64,000 bases of DNA from NCBI GenBank assembly GCA_000320545.1, contig ADNK01002058.1:150001-214000 (forward strand), written 5' to 3'. Position numbers and translations under genes: made by a program. Of this stretch, positions 44,797 through 57,391 are shown one piece after another. Below the pieces are notes generated by a model. That model saw only the letters and a program-made list of their open reading frames with translations, did no database searches and was not told the origin of the DNA. The stretch's first letter is position 1. Each line of letters opens with the position of its first letter. The stretch comes from Bigelowiella natans CCMP2755 (Eukaryota > Cercozoa > Chlorarachniophyceae).

Positions 44797-45969
44797 GATG
44801 ATGGTGATGATGATGAAAAAAGTAGTAGTGGTGGTGGTGGTAGTAGTAGTAGTAGTAACACGTCGTTACCGCCGTCGTCGTCGTTTCCAAAGGAGCAGCC
44901 AGCAGATAGTAGTGGTGGTGGGGAACAGCATGTAGTCGTAGACTCACCTAGGTGCTCCTTCATAGACGATGGTAGTATTGATAGTAGTAGTAGTAGCAGC
45001 AGGGGTGAGATAAAGGAGAACAATCTGGACGAAGGTGAAATGAAGATGGATAACGACGAGAGAAGGCAGCGGAGCTATGAAGAGGATGATGATGATGAAG
45101 AAGAGGAAGAGGAAGAACAGCCTGTATGCCGCATATGTTTCGGGGGATCAGAGGAAGGAAGATTGATTTCGCCGTGCTTGTGTCGTGGGTCTATTCGATT
45201 CGTACATCTGGAGTGTTTGCACCACTGGCGGCATGAAAGCTCAAATGCTAAGGCTTTTTACGAGTGTGGGATGTGTAAATATCGATATTCATTTCGCCGG
45301 GCAATATACGCACAGATCTTACGTTCGGCGTTGGTGCTGCACAGTATGTCACTTATGATCTTAGGCATCTTAATTGTATTATCAGCGTTAATGCTACGCA
45401 CTCTAGATGACAACGTATTTGAAGGATCATTAGCATCGGCACTAAAACCGAATTTAAAGGTTATAGATCTCCCCAAAGATGCCATACCACAAGAGGTAGT
45501 ACATGTAGTATTAAGTAGTAGTAACAGACGTACTAATACAGAATCAATGTGTCGTACAATCTTCCACCATTGCATCATAACTAACTTCTACTACTACTGC
45601 TACTACTGCTACTACTACTACTACTACTAATTTTAGGTCATCGAGCGATTCTTTGAAAAGACATGGTTTTGGGGTCTGACAGGGCCTCATCTTCTTCTCG
45701 GTCTAAGTGCGGTAGGCGTCGTTGGGTGGTTATGCTCCTTTTGGCTATACGCACCACTTGTATGGGGACCTGGTCGCAACCGCAATATTCTCCCCATTCT
45801 CATAATCATTGGCGTGATAAAAGTGCTGACAGTCACCTACGAATTTATGAAGAGCCTCTCAGGGTATTATCTGCGAGCCGCTGAGAATTTAATTCTGGAG
45901 GTTGGAGATGGTTACAGTGGAAGACCCCGAACGAAGAAGCGACGAAAGAAAAAAGATCAGAAGACATAA
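41034..45969 (+). CDS. Multipass RING-CH (MARCH-type) E3 ligase-like protein with Tudor-like modules
   Basis: Exons 41034-41406, 41737-42717, 43151-44111, 44403-45495 and 45637-45969 join in phase and give about 1,250 aa. The N-terminus has a hydrophobic helix (LLLLTAMTTFLFAGIFFA). Exon 2 holds a Tudor/Agenet-like barrel (GDRVLVRRK, WEPGTVVGIED, VRYFVRFDQM); exon 3 holds a second (VGDKVRAVWAGARDGRKLYNAIL, VWLVDWADDDETYRNI) and three hydrophobic segments (about 43800-44040). Exon 4 has another membrane helix, disordered Gln/Ser/Thr tracts, and a RING-CH finger: CRIC, then CLCRGSIRFVHLEC, then CGMC, followed by a membrane helix. Exon 5 adds two more. RING-CH proteins are membrane ubiquitin ligases. 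The RING lies in the middle-to-end here, unlike the N-terminal position in Doa10/MARCH6. Confidence 0.85.
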
Positions 45970-47054
45970 GAAAACAAAGAGTAGCTTTGTTTCGAACAAC
46001 TCATAGTTGTTTTGAAGGTTAATCACCCCCATGTAGCTGGCTCGGATAACATTACAAACACCAACTTCGTGAATGAAGGTGTTCACCATTATTTATGTTG
46101 GTATAGCGGCTCTGTGCGGTTCCCATCTACGACAACTATAGACGTGCGTGTGTTTTAGCGTGTACGCAAGCAAACATGTGCTGCGCAGCTAGCACGCGTG
46201 TTGTTGCATGTGCCAGTCACTTGCACACATGTGCCCTACGTATCTACTAGACGTATCGTACGCGATGAGGTAGCATGCATGTACATATCTAGATATTACC
46301 ACATCATTGTGACATGCGGCAATGCTGTCCTAGCGCATGGCGGTCAAGCATTGTGACAGCGACAGGCGGAGACACGTACATGCGCTTGCTAATCGTGCAT
46401 CACAATTAATTTGTTGCTGCTGGGCAATTTTGCGCAGTCCTGTCACACTGTGCACCGCCTAGACCGCTACATGACTGATAACGAGGACTTGATTTACGCA
46501 AGAGTACGTGCATGCTCAACGGGAAATAATAAGGGGGTTGTACGAATTGAAAAGCACAACATTGCACAACATTGCACACATTACACATTGCCTAGTTGTT
46601 GCGATGCTGCGCGCAAAACGAACCTCGCATTGCATGCCCCCTTCTAGCCATGTGCGCGCGTGCCATGAGGCTTTTTGTGCTTTAGATGCACTTCACTATA
46701 AACAATGATGCAGTGATTGATGCTGCTAGGCAAATTGTAATGCAGCGCTGCCGCGCCGTGCGTGCATGCTGCAAAACATGTGTTCGGTTGCGCGCAGAAC
46801 ACGCGATGTTTAGCCATCCATCAACCGTTGCTCATTTTGTGATCTAGATGTCCATCATCAATTTATCATAGGAGGACGTAGCCGCATGTATTTATATGGA
46901 ATATAATTACTCATACGAAATATTACGTTAAGTTTGTTTTCTCTATTACTAATATCGTGACAGAGAGTCGTCTGTATCTGCTACAACACAGTTTCACTAC
47001 ATTCTACCTTCCCATTAACCCTGATAATAGAAAGTCTTCCCTTCCTTCGTCCTT
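45970..47054. other. Intergenic region rich in CATG/TGCA words
   Basis: Lies between two convergent genes. From 46130 to 46870 the sequence has the same style as the 24.6 kb and 56.5 kb intergenic blocks (CATGCATG, CACATTGC, GTGCGCGC). No coding exon or RNA gene is recognised. Confidence 0.5.
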
Positions 47055-48331
47055 TCACTCCTCGTTCGGATGCATTTTTGCGACATGCTTTACAACCTGA
47101 TAATCAATATCATCATCATCATCATCATTATCTATCACCATTTTTCTCTTATCGTTATTTTACATTCATTGTTAGATTTGAAACAACTATGCTAAAGAAA
47201 TGTATGCAGGGATAACTGTGGTATTAGGAGACACATGATGCACTTTATAAACTGATAGTTCTTACACACACATTTTCCTATCATTGAACACTCTATTAGA
47301 AGACAATATTTCCAGTATAATCTATCATCGCCTCCTCCTTCTTCTTCTTCTTCTTCTTCTTCTTCTTCTTTTTACGTTGTTAATGACACATCACGCACCT
47401 GTTTTGGACGGAAAAAGCCTCTATCACAGTATTTGCAATGGTATGGCCTTTGACCCATGTGGATGAGCTCATGTCGTTTAACGTTTGTTCTGTCTGCAAA
47501 GCTCTTTCCACATCCCGGAAATTTACATATATATGGTCTTTCTCCTGTATGTATCCTTACGTGCCTTGTCAAAGTACTCTTTTCCGCAAATCTCTTGCCG
47601 CAATTATAAGGACAAGCATGGGGTCGTTCTCCAGTGTGCTTTTTCATGTGTCTCTTCAAGCTTTTTTGAGGAAGAAGGAAGATGATGATGAAGATGATGC
47701 AGTAAAAGAAGAGTAAGAATAAGGAGAGAGATGATGGATCATAATGAATATAGACCAATATTGAAAATTCAAGGTAGTAGTAATGGGGAGGGAAAGGGAG
47801 GGATTGGGAGGAGATAGAAAGATGGAGAATCACGTACATAGGGGAACAATTGTTGTATACATTGCAATATTTGCATTTTTGTGAAGTCGGTTGCTTCTTT
47901 CCTCTATTCTTCATCATCATCACATCATCATCATCATCATTATCATCATCACCAAACCATATTGTAGTATTTTCCAATTACCTAAAACGGGTGCTAAAAC
48001 TGCAGTCACAACCAGGCTGGTCACACTTGAATGGCTTTCCTTTCTACGTGATGATGATCATGATGATGATGATGCAAATACAAAAAGAACGAATGAATCA
48101 ATGACATAGAAGGATGGTCACAGGAAAGGAGGAGATGGATGATACAATTGTAAGAAGAGCTTTCTTTTACGAGATCGATGGATAAGAAAGAAGGGGATTA
48201 ATGCGAAAAACTTGTTCCATATCATCACTAAAAGTGTAGTAGTTTGTTATATGTTTCTGTCATGACGAACGTCAAATATTGATTCTCACAAAACCACCAG
48301 TATCACCATCATCATACTCAATCGCAGCACT

Positions 48332-48387
<56 letters not shown>

Positions 48388-49356
48388 AATATTATACATA
48401 TATATATATATATATATATACATATATTCTCGTAAAAGGTTGTGCGGTGTGTGTGTGTGTGTGTGTGTGTGCTTTTCGCTATCATTTCAATGTTGTTTAT
48501 ACCTGAAAGACATATAATAATTTATAGATGTGTGTACGCGCACAAGTGCATTATTATTACTACCGAGCCAGATGCGTTGGTGTTCGGAGATGATGATGAA
48601 GTTTGGCTGTAGTTGCTGCTGCTCCTTTGACTTGAATTCGCCCCTCGGCCGTGCTGGGAGGACAAGTGAGGATGATGATTATTATTCGGCGTGTGAGGAG
48701 GAAGATGATGCTGAAACGGCTGCATCATCATAAGTGTGGAGGAAGTGGTAATAGTGCTGGTAGTGGTGGTTGTAGCTGCTGTTGTAGTAGTTGTTGTTGA
48801 TGAAGCTCCTGATGAGTTGTTACTACTGGTGGTAGTGGTGGTGGGGGTGGTGGCTGCTGCTGCTGCATGTGGGTAGTAAGCGCCCCTGCTGCTAACTACT
48901 GCTGCATTCTTAGCTGATGATAATGATATCACGCCATGCCTTCCTCCTCCTCCTCCTCCTCCTCCTCCTCCTCCTCCCATGTGCTGCTGCTGTCCCCGCA
49001 CATTGAACAAGTGATGATTGTTTTGATGATGTTGTTGAGACGGTAGTGGTGGTGTTGCTGGGTGCCATCGTTGCGACGACGATGACATCATCATCATATT
49101 ACCTGTTTTGCTATTGATATTATTCAAATCTCTGCCTCTTCTGTAATCTAGAGGAGAGTTATTCTTCGTCGTTTCAGTACTGCTAGTAGATGTATCTTCG
49201 GGGAGAGAAGATGACGTTGCTGATAATGTGTCAGCAGGGTGGTGGTGTAGTGCTGATGATGATTTTGCAGCAGTGCCTGGCTGCTGATGGTGATAATTAT
49301 TATATCTTGTCACCATTTTACGATTTGAGCCAGTACTACGACCTGCAGTTCCAGTG

Positions 49357-49388
<32 letters not shown>

Positions 49389-50577
49389 AGCAGCAGCTCT
49401 TAAGATCATTGTCGTAGTATTGTCAATACCAGAATAACTTCTCATTTTCTTTGCTAGACTGGATTCTCTTGGTCTTCTCCTCTTCGTGATACTACTTTCT
49501 CCTTGTGCTGATGCTAGTGGTGATGCTGTGGATAATGATGACACCATCCTTCGTCCTCTTTTTATTGCATTGTTCCCGGAGGATGATGATGATGATGATG
49601 CTGACGACAACGATGATGATGGGTGATACCTTCTGGTTCGTTGCACACATTGACTTGTTCTTTCCGTATTGTTGTTCTTTAACCCTCCGATGATTCTACG
49701 TTCTTTGCCCTCCTCCTTAGCTCCTCCTCCTCCTCCTCTTCGTCGTCGTCGTCCTCCTTTTCCATTCAAGCTTCTACTAATATTATCCTTCTTCATTGCC
49801 ATCTCGGAAGCAAGTGCAAGAGACAGCAGCATAGATGTAGCATCTCTTTCATCAATACTAGAAGAACAACTCATCGTCGTTGTCGTTCCACCACCAGTAG
49901 CAGTAGTAGCAGCAGCAGCATTTGGAGGGGGAGGCGTTGGTGAGGATGAATAGGAGGAAGAGAAGGAGGAGTTACTAGTAGCTGTTGTAGCAGCAATAGG
50001 GTTAGTTGTTGTGGTACTGGTACAAGATAAGGATGATGATCTTGCTTGATGGTCTCTTGATGATGATGATGATGATGATGATGATGACTTCTTCTTCCTC
50101 TTGCTTTTTTTCCTTTTTTTAACACTGTTTCTTACTACAAGAGGGTCAGCAATAGCAGCAGCTGTGGGGGCATCATCATTTCTGTTATGGCTATGGTTTA
50201 ATCCAAGAAGACGATGATGATGATGATGATAGTTGGTCCTGCTAGTACCATTGTTCTTAAAAGATGAACTCTCATCGATACCCCCCACACGCTCTTGATC
50301 GTATAAGTGTGATGGAGGCAGTTGTCGCCTCTGGTGAAAGGAAGATGCAGATACTTCTGCTGCTGCTGCAAGTGGTGCAGCAAGATGTTGTTGTTGCTGC
50401 TGCTGTCGGTCCTTCATTGATATGATACAGGCTGCTGATTCATGATCTTTTATCAGCGCAGGTGGTAGTATATCATTGGGAGGAGGAGGTTTTTGCAGGA
50501 CAATCCCCCCCCCCAACATTTTACTACGGCTGCTATAACCCCTTGGATCATCATCGTGAGGATAGTGATACTGCTCA

Positions 50578-50611
<34 letters not shown>

Positions 50612-51881
50612 GTAAATTATTTAAGGGACGGATACCAGGCAAAACATCATCTTCCATTGGAACAGAGTAGTAGTTTTGATGGTGTTGTCTTTGACCTTCA
50701 GAGGAGGGTGGCAGTAGCAGTGAATAGTGATGATTCTTCCGATGTTGGTGGTGCTGATGCTGCTGAAAATTAGATTTACCACTATTGGGAACATGATGGT
50801 GCTGAGGAGGATAAGGATCAAGATTTAAGAGCTGCTGCTGCTTCTGTTCATGATGATGTCCTTGCTGAGCGTGTGGTGTTCCTGTTGTTGTAGTTATCCC
50901 CGTCGTCGTCGTCGTCGTCGTTGTCATCATATTGTAAGGAGTCACAATGTTTTTCGGTGCAACTGGCATTATTCTCATCTCATCCCCTACTAACACCGCC
51001 GGTTCTGCTGCTGTCAATAGAGCTATCCTACGATCTTCCTGGCTCATTCTCGAAGCTGCTTTGGATTCTGTCATCTTCGCACCAGAACAACTCCCAGGCC
51101 TCTCCATCGTTATCCTCTTCCTTTTGTTGTTCCTCTGAGATTTTAGTTCCTGAGGCGATGATATCTTTTCTTGTCTCATCAGCATTTCATTGGAGGAGGA
51201 GGAGGATGAGGATGAGGGGGGGGGGAGTTGGTGATTGCAATGTACCATATGACGAAGACGTTGCTGCTGATGAGACTGATTCGTGGAAGAAGAGATTCTT
51301 CCATCAACGCCATTAACATATTGCTCGCCATTCATCACATGACCGGTGCCACCACCGTTTTTGCTTCTGTGGCTGTTGCTACTTTCGCTTATATTACTTC
51401 CATGGATAATAACGGTTCCAACGCTCCTTTCACTGCTTCTCTCACCATCATTTTTTAATCTCCCTTTCAATGACTTCGCTGCTGTAACCCTTGGTGAGTG
51501 TTCCTCCCCATTCTGTCGAAAAGCAGATTTAGACGAAAAAACACCAACAGTAGCCGTTGTAGCAGAAGAATGCTCTCTATTCCTCATGTAGTTGACAGTT
51601 CCTGCAAATGCTTCTTCGTGTTTTACATGAGAATTATTCGTAGGGCTAAATAGACGAGATTCTCCTCTCCCATCGCTACTGCGTCTATTATTATTACTAT
51701 TATTACTCCCACGACGTACATGGTCTGTAGTATTTCCCTGCAGACAATACTTGGTTGCTGTCATTAAAGCAGCAGCAGCTGTCAACTTTGCTTGGGGGGG
51801 AAGAGGTGGTGGCTGTAGTGAGGTTATTCCCTGACCACCTTGCTGCTGCTGCTTTTGGGTACTACTTGGCAAACGGATTGC

Positions 51882-51923
<42 letters not shown>

Positions 51924-52277
51924 ATCATTGCTGCTGCTGTGGCTGCTAATCCTTTCATTCCCAATGATACTGGGCTGTCTCTGCTGCCATTGGTGCTCTT
52001 GTTGTTGCTGTAAAGTTGTCTGTGACTCTTGATGGTTCGTCGTCGACTTCTGTAAATGATAAGGCGGTTGCTTTGCTGAGCTAGTTATTGCATTCCGAGA
52101 TAACGACGAGGAGGACGAGGAGGAACCCCACCAATGATGACCCCGAGCTACATCAAGTGGACGCTGAGCTGCTTGATGGTGATGACCGCGATGATGATGA
52201 TGATGATGATGATGAAATTCTTGTGGTTTAGCAGCGGCATAGTTGTATACTACACGCTGGTAACTGGGCTCCATCAA
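47055..52277 (-). CDS. Low-complexity protein ending in C2H2 zinc fingers (putative transcription factor)
   Basis: Exons, minus strand: 52277-48564 (about 1,238 aa), a short exon near 48053-47982, 47903-47838, 47660-47399 and 47096-47055; all joins keep phase. The huge first exon is His/Gln/Ser/Asn/Thr-rich with homopolymers (His8, Gly12, Ser runs) coded by triplet repeats, and it has basic KKRKKSKRKKKS clusters that could be nuclear localisation signals. The C-terminus has fingers: CDQPGC without a following His pair, CKYC...HMKKH, CPYNC...HVRIH, CKFPGC...HELIH and CKYC...HVAKMH, with HTGERP linkers. The last finger is completed only by the terminal exon, which supports the splice model. This is a TFIIIA/GLI-style array, so DNA binding is likely. 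The target is unknown. Confidence 0.85.
48330..48475. repeat. (CT)n, (CA)n, (TA)n and (GT)n array in an intron
   Basis: Four dinucleotide runs follow one another in the first intron of the zinc-finger gene. Confidence 0.9.
52000..52099 (-). repeat. Inverted duplication, arm 1 (inside the zinc-finger gene)
   Basis: This 100-bp coding segment of the zinc-finger gene (encoding RNAITSSAKQPPYHLQKS and following) is repeated in opposite orientation at 53625-53724. By hand alignment the arms differ at three positions, all transitions. Confidence 0.9.
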
Positions 52278-52844
52278 GAGTAATGAGAATTTAGTAGTCG
52301 TACCGCTACTTACTGTTGCTTCTAACCCTAATTGTGATTTCTCGCACTGTTAAGTTCAATCTTTCTTTCCATCTGATACTTTCTTTCTTTTTTTCCCAAA
52401 AATCATGTATCTGTCATCCAAAGCTAGACTGACACGGCTCTCCTGAAGTCCTTATCTTCAAGGAAAGAAAATAAAAAGTATAAGTTAAACAAGAAACATT
52501 GAGATTTCGATTGATGAAAAATATTTAGTCCAACCCTGTGCTCCTCCCTTGCTGTTAAATTTTATCTTTCTCAGTCAGTTAGTGGGAGGCCTTCGTTCTT
52601 CACCACTTCTCTCGCTGGCAACGAGAAGCAGTGAATCATGGTACTACGACCTTTTCTGCACAATTGTCTTTGTGTGATCATGTTGAAAAGACCGAATAAT
52701 TACTACCTGCGACAACGATAGAATCGCCTTTTACTGCAAAAATCAGCGGTGATCGAAGAAAGAGAAGTTGTGTAAACTGGTGCAGTGTGAGCAAGAGAAT
52801 AAGAGAGAGAAATAATAGAAAGAGAGAGAGAAATTTGAAGAGTA

Positions 52845-52879
<35 letters not shown>

Positions 52880-53015
52880 GAGAGAGAGAGATATGGAGAC
52901 CAAATCCTCGATCCACACACGATTGCAGGATTTCCTGGATTTCCTTGAATTTCCAAGGATTTCCTAGGATTTCCATCCCTTTTGCAAACCTGTCAGATGA
53001 AAATCTGAGAAACTC

Positions 53016-53059
<44 letters not shown>

Positions 53060-53620
53060 GGGGAGTTGATGAAGTGGAGAAAGAATAAGAGACATAAGAG
53101 AAACAACATCGTGAACCAGGGATCGATTAAGCGAGAAGAGACAAACACCACCACGTGGCGATTAGTGGTGAAGCGCTATTGACAGCTGCTCTATGGCCCT
53201 TTTCTCTTCTGGGTAGTTACATCAGGCCGATTCTCGTGGATAATAATTTCCGATTTCGAACTTCTATCATGAATATGCTGGTCATGTTTGGCTGATTTCA
53301 TGCACATTTCGGACAATTTTTTGGTAAATCATCGAAAACCGAGCAAAAATGTCGATATCTGTAAATTCGAGTAATCTTCGCCACCTCCACCATCATCACA
53401 AGAAATTTGCAGCCTATTTCTGCTATATTTGTCGTTGTTGTCCTGGTTGTTGTTCACACAGCTTTTCTTGTTGTTCTCTCTTGTTCTCGTTGTTTGTTGT
53501 TGTTCCTCCTCCTCCTCCTCCTCCTCTTCTCCTAGTTTTATTTCTTTTGTTATCTCCTTCTCCAGATATCTCTCCGAGACTCTTGTTCCTCCTCCTCCTC
53601 CTCCTCCTCCTCCTCCTTCC
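52278..53620. other. 5' flank of the zinc-finger gene with (GA)n runs
   Basis: Contains the upstream region of the minus-strand zinc-finger gene. GA-rich runs lie at 52800-52892 and 53020-53057. Direct repeats of the word GGATTTCC occur at 52927-52975. Triplet runs (CCT)n begin at 53505 and 53587. No exon is identified. Confidence 0.5.
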
Positions 53621-53624
53621 TCCT

Positions 53625-53724
53625 CTCGGAATGCAATAACTAGCTCAGCAAAGCAACCGCCTTATCATTTACAGAAGTCGATGACGAGTCATCAAGAGTC
53701 ACAGACAACTTTACAGCAACAACA
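53625..53724 (+). repeat. Inverted duplication, arm 2 (upstream of the zinc-finger gene)
   Basis: Copy of 52000-52099 in the opposite orientation, preceded by a CCT run that resembles the serine codons before the original. It keeps an open frame (RNAITSSAKQPPYHLQKS) that stops shortly after. It ends 125 bp before the metallophosphoesterase start codon, so it may lie in that gene's 5' leader. Confidence 0.9.
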
Positions 53725-53848
53725 ATAGCCATGGGACAATAAATTGGACGGGTGAGTCTTCCTCCTCCTCCTTCTCCTGGTTGTTCCGACGTGCAGCCCT
53801 GGCTTCTTTCAACCCATGTGAAATGATGATGATAATTCAAAATAGATA

Positions 53849-55114
53849 ATGGAGGAACAGCAGCCGATAACACGAGACAAACTTGGTGTGCGTGTCGTAT
53901 GTGTGAGTGATACACATGGGAGACATGCCGATATCAAAGTTCCAGACGGAGACATTCTAGTACGTAATAGAACGACAACAACTGTGTTGTAAAATGCATT
54001 TTGACGAAGAGTTTTCCTTGAGGCACTGCTCTGTTTCTCTTCGTGCTACATCTGCTATTCCATTTCGACATCAGATACATGCTGGAGACTTTACACATTT
54101 TGGGAAGAAAAAGGATGTAATTGCCGTCAATGAGTGGCTAGGTAGTTTAAATGAAGTTTCTAACTCATTCTTGTTTATATATTAACTTCTATTGATGATA
54201 TCTCCCCAATAAATATCATTAAATATCTACAGGAACTCTTCCACACAAGCATAAGATTGTTGTAAATGGCAATCACGAGAAAAATGCGGAATGGAAAAAG
54301 GACACGGCTAAGCTTCTTTCCAATTGCAGGTTACTACCTTGGGAAACGAAAGATATTTGTTGTTATATTTTGGTTGAACAGTCGCAAATGGAGAACAAAC
54401 TCTACTATTATGAGTGGTGTTGTATTTCCTTCAACGACCATCTTCTCCCTACTTCTTATCGCTTCATTTTGTTAGTTTCTTCCTTAAGGATTCTATGGTG
54501 ACGGTGAAAGTGGATATACTACAGACTGAAGCAAAGGATGATCTGTCATCCATAAATCTCCTTAAAGTGTGCAACACAATAGTCATGAATACAGGAATAA
54601 ACAAAAATAGAAATAGTTCTCTGAGGGGATGCATGATTGATTATAAACGACGTTTACAGATGTGTCATTACCACGTCAGGAACATTGAGTCTCAATACTT
54701 GATTATTTTTGATAATTGTTCAACTGTTATCATTCAAGGAGGGGCAACACAGCAGTGACAAAGAAGGAAGTGATAAAAATAATCTTGGCGAGAACACGAC
54801 GTCTGCTTCAACAAATAAGATGAAAACAAAAGTTGTATACGTTGGAATCTATGGGTCGATCGATAGGATAGGAACCAATAGAGAAGGAGGACGGGAAAAC
54901 GTACATGTTAATCATCATGATGATCATGATGATTTTGATGATGATGATGATCAACTAAAATTCGAGTGTACACTCACGATTAATATTTGAAATGTATTAT
55001 AGTAGTAGCAAAACTTATATCTTCCCAAGGTGGAAGCGTAAAGTGTGCCCCCCCCCCCCCCCCTCCCCCCCCCCCCCCTTTCTCTATGTCTATGTCTATC
55101 TGCGACAACTATTA

Positions 55115-55150
<36 letters not shown>

Positions 55151-55359
55151 TTTCAGCACCGATTTCTTTTGGCCTTGTCCCAGTGGTAACCCGTACTATG
55201 ATATGATACCGTCTAAATCGAAAGGATCAGCAGTGGCAGCAGTTGATATACTCGTAGCACATGGACCTGCGAAGGGGTAGTAGTGGCTATTATAGCTTTT
55301 CCCTTCCTTACCCTTACAACAACGACGACGACGACGATTACCATGGAATGATCATTAGA

Positions 55360-55391
<32 letters not shown>

Positions 55392-56124
55392 TGTATGGGA
55401 GGAGGAGAAGGATACGTTCGTTTGGGAGGGTAGCAAGTGGCAGTAGACTATTGTTAAAGTGATGGGAATGGAAGGATTGAAGGGACAATGCAGTGGTAGG
55501 TAGGTAGGTAGGTAGGTAGCAGTAGTGTCACAATGTGCTGCTGCTCCATAGTTCTTCCCCCTCTCCTTACAATATTGCATTTCACTACATTTCTTTTATT
55601 GATGATCCCAACCACAACAACAACAACAGTTATGTAGATGATAAACACGGCTGCCCGTCCCTACTAAAAGCTGTAGAACGTGTTCGTCCTCGAGTGTTGG
55701 TTGCAGGTGGTGGGATATGTATAAAATGATGTGTTTGTGTGTGCGTGTATACAATTAGCAAACAAGCGAATGATCTGATCATCATGGTATTTATTTGATT
55801 TTGCTGTAGTACTACTATTCAAATTATTATGAGAGAATTACTAGTGAGGAACGTGTGCAACAACATATTGTCAATTTATTAAGGTCATATTCATTCTGCA
55901 CACGGTGTTGCTCAAGGTATTTGTGTTCTTCTTCGCTCTCTATTCTTCAACATGTTGTTGTTTATGTTATGTTGCAAAAATCTTAATGATGTCAAATATC
56001 TGACCAGAAACAAATTCCACAATGTTCTAAGACTTCTCGTTGATATGTCCACACATAGGAACAGGAAAGTGCAGTTCAACGACTTTTGTAAACGCTGCAA
56101 TTTGCAAAGGAGGGTACAAAGCAG
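53849..56124 (+). CDS. MPPED-like calcineurin-type metallophosphoesterase
   Basis: Exons 53849-53959 (VRVVCVSDTHGRHADIKVPDGD), 54075-54141 (IHAGDFTHFGKKKDV), 54233-54329 (LPHKHKIVVNGNHEKN), an unresolved exon or exons ending near 54850 (VVYVGIYG), 55157-55276 (VDILVAHGPAKG), 55630-55706 (HGCPSLLKAVERVRPRVLV), 55884-55916 (GHIHSAHGVAQ) and 56059-56124 (TTFVNAAICKGGYKA). The metal ligands of the MPPED1/2 (UPF0046) family are all visible: SDTHG, AGDF, GNHE, AHGP and GHIH. The enzyme should be a two-metal phosphodiesterase; the substrate is unknown. The last exon after 56124 was not found. The start Met has no clear upstream alternative. Exon 4 seems to carry a low-complexity insert relative to the family. 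Confidence 0.88.
55048..55078. repeat. Poly-C tract in an intron
   Basis: About 31 bases of C with one T, followed within 80 bases by an ATT run (55113-55149) that ends at the acceptor of the next metallophosphoesterase exon. Confidence 0.9.
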
Positions 56125-57249
56125 GTATGTTGAATATTCATCATTTCGAAATAAATGAAAGTTATTGATATTCAGTACATCATTTATTCAAAGTTTGTGT
56201 GAGTCGCCACATTAGTAGTTCTGCAAGTAATAAGAGTCATTCTGCGCACACATGCATAGCATTGTTGAAATGAAGGTTTTCATGTTTACGTACACAGGGT
56301 GGAAAGCAGTGGTTGTTGACATTTGAATGCACATGCACGCAGGTGTTGGCATTGACACCTGCCTCACTGAGAATATTATTTGGAAAATTGCATTTGGTCG
56401 CCCAAATGATACACAGACAGAATTCATTGAACATTATCGAGATCCAAGCAGTTTTGTGTCTCTGGTTATTGTTGAGTACGAACATGCTGGCCGAAATAGA
56501 GTAGACAACGTTCATTATAATCATCATCAATGCATATGTGTCCGACGATTGCGAGCGATCGAGCTTGTGACGGCAATGAGGTATTGGTCATCATCATGCA
56601 TACTAGTATAGTTGATTCGATACCAATGGCACAGCAGAGTCTATCATCACAACGGACGTAACATGGAGACAATTGATCAAAAGACAACATAGTGACCGCC
56701 CCATGTACGTAGGAAGTGAACTAAGGTTTCATGTAGTCTGTGCTCGGACTAGATGAGACGGGTGTAATGAGCAAAGATGCAATTTATTCATTGCATCCAT
56801 CTCATTTTGTCTGAGAGAGTGCGTGGCGTATGTGACGGTCTAGACGGTGCTGCATACATGCATGTCTCAATGCTAGCACAGACGAGCCATGCGCGTATGT
56901 CTGTAGCCACCTGTACGTACGATGCACAAAACATTATAGAACAAAACGTACGTAGCACGCTCGACGCGTACGGATGATCGATGAACATGTGATGCAATGT
57001 GGCCAGTAGTAGATGTGCACATGCAGCATGCGACGCGCATGCATGTACGCCGTCATACACGGCAAGCGCATCACTTGCAATGCGTACATTAGGATACGAT
57101 GCAACAATCACAACTTTAATTTCATTTGTTTCGCCTGACAGTTGCACCATGGTGACTCGATCTTCGAAGTCGTAACAGTAGCATGCTGACACACAGTTGG
57201 AGTGCATGCAATGCAATTCCACCTCAAATCATAGTACGTTTTGTTTTAC
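56125..57249. other. Intergenic region, CATG/TGCA-rich
   Basis: May include the missing last exon of the metallophosphoesterase. The rest is rich in GCATGC and GTACGTACG words. The words TTCATTGCATCCATCTCAT at 56788-56806 resemble one block of the dispersed repeat at 25.2 kb. No other gene is identified. Confidence 0.5.
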
Positions 57250-57354
57250 TTATACAGTAAAATAAGGAGTCCCAGCATCGTCGTAGCCTCCCCGTTTTAT
57301 AATCTCGACCCAATAACCTACATTATGAATGAAATTGTACAATATATGTAGGTG

Positions 57355-57391
<37 letters not shown>

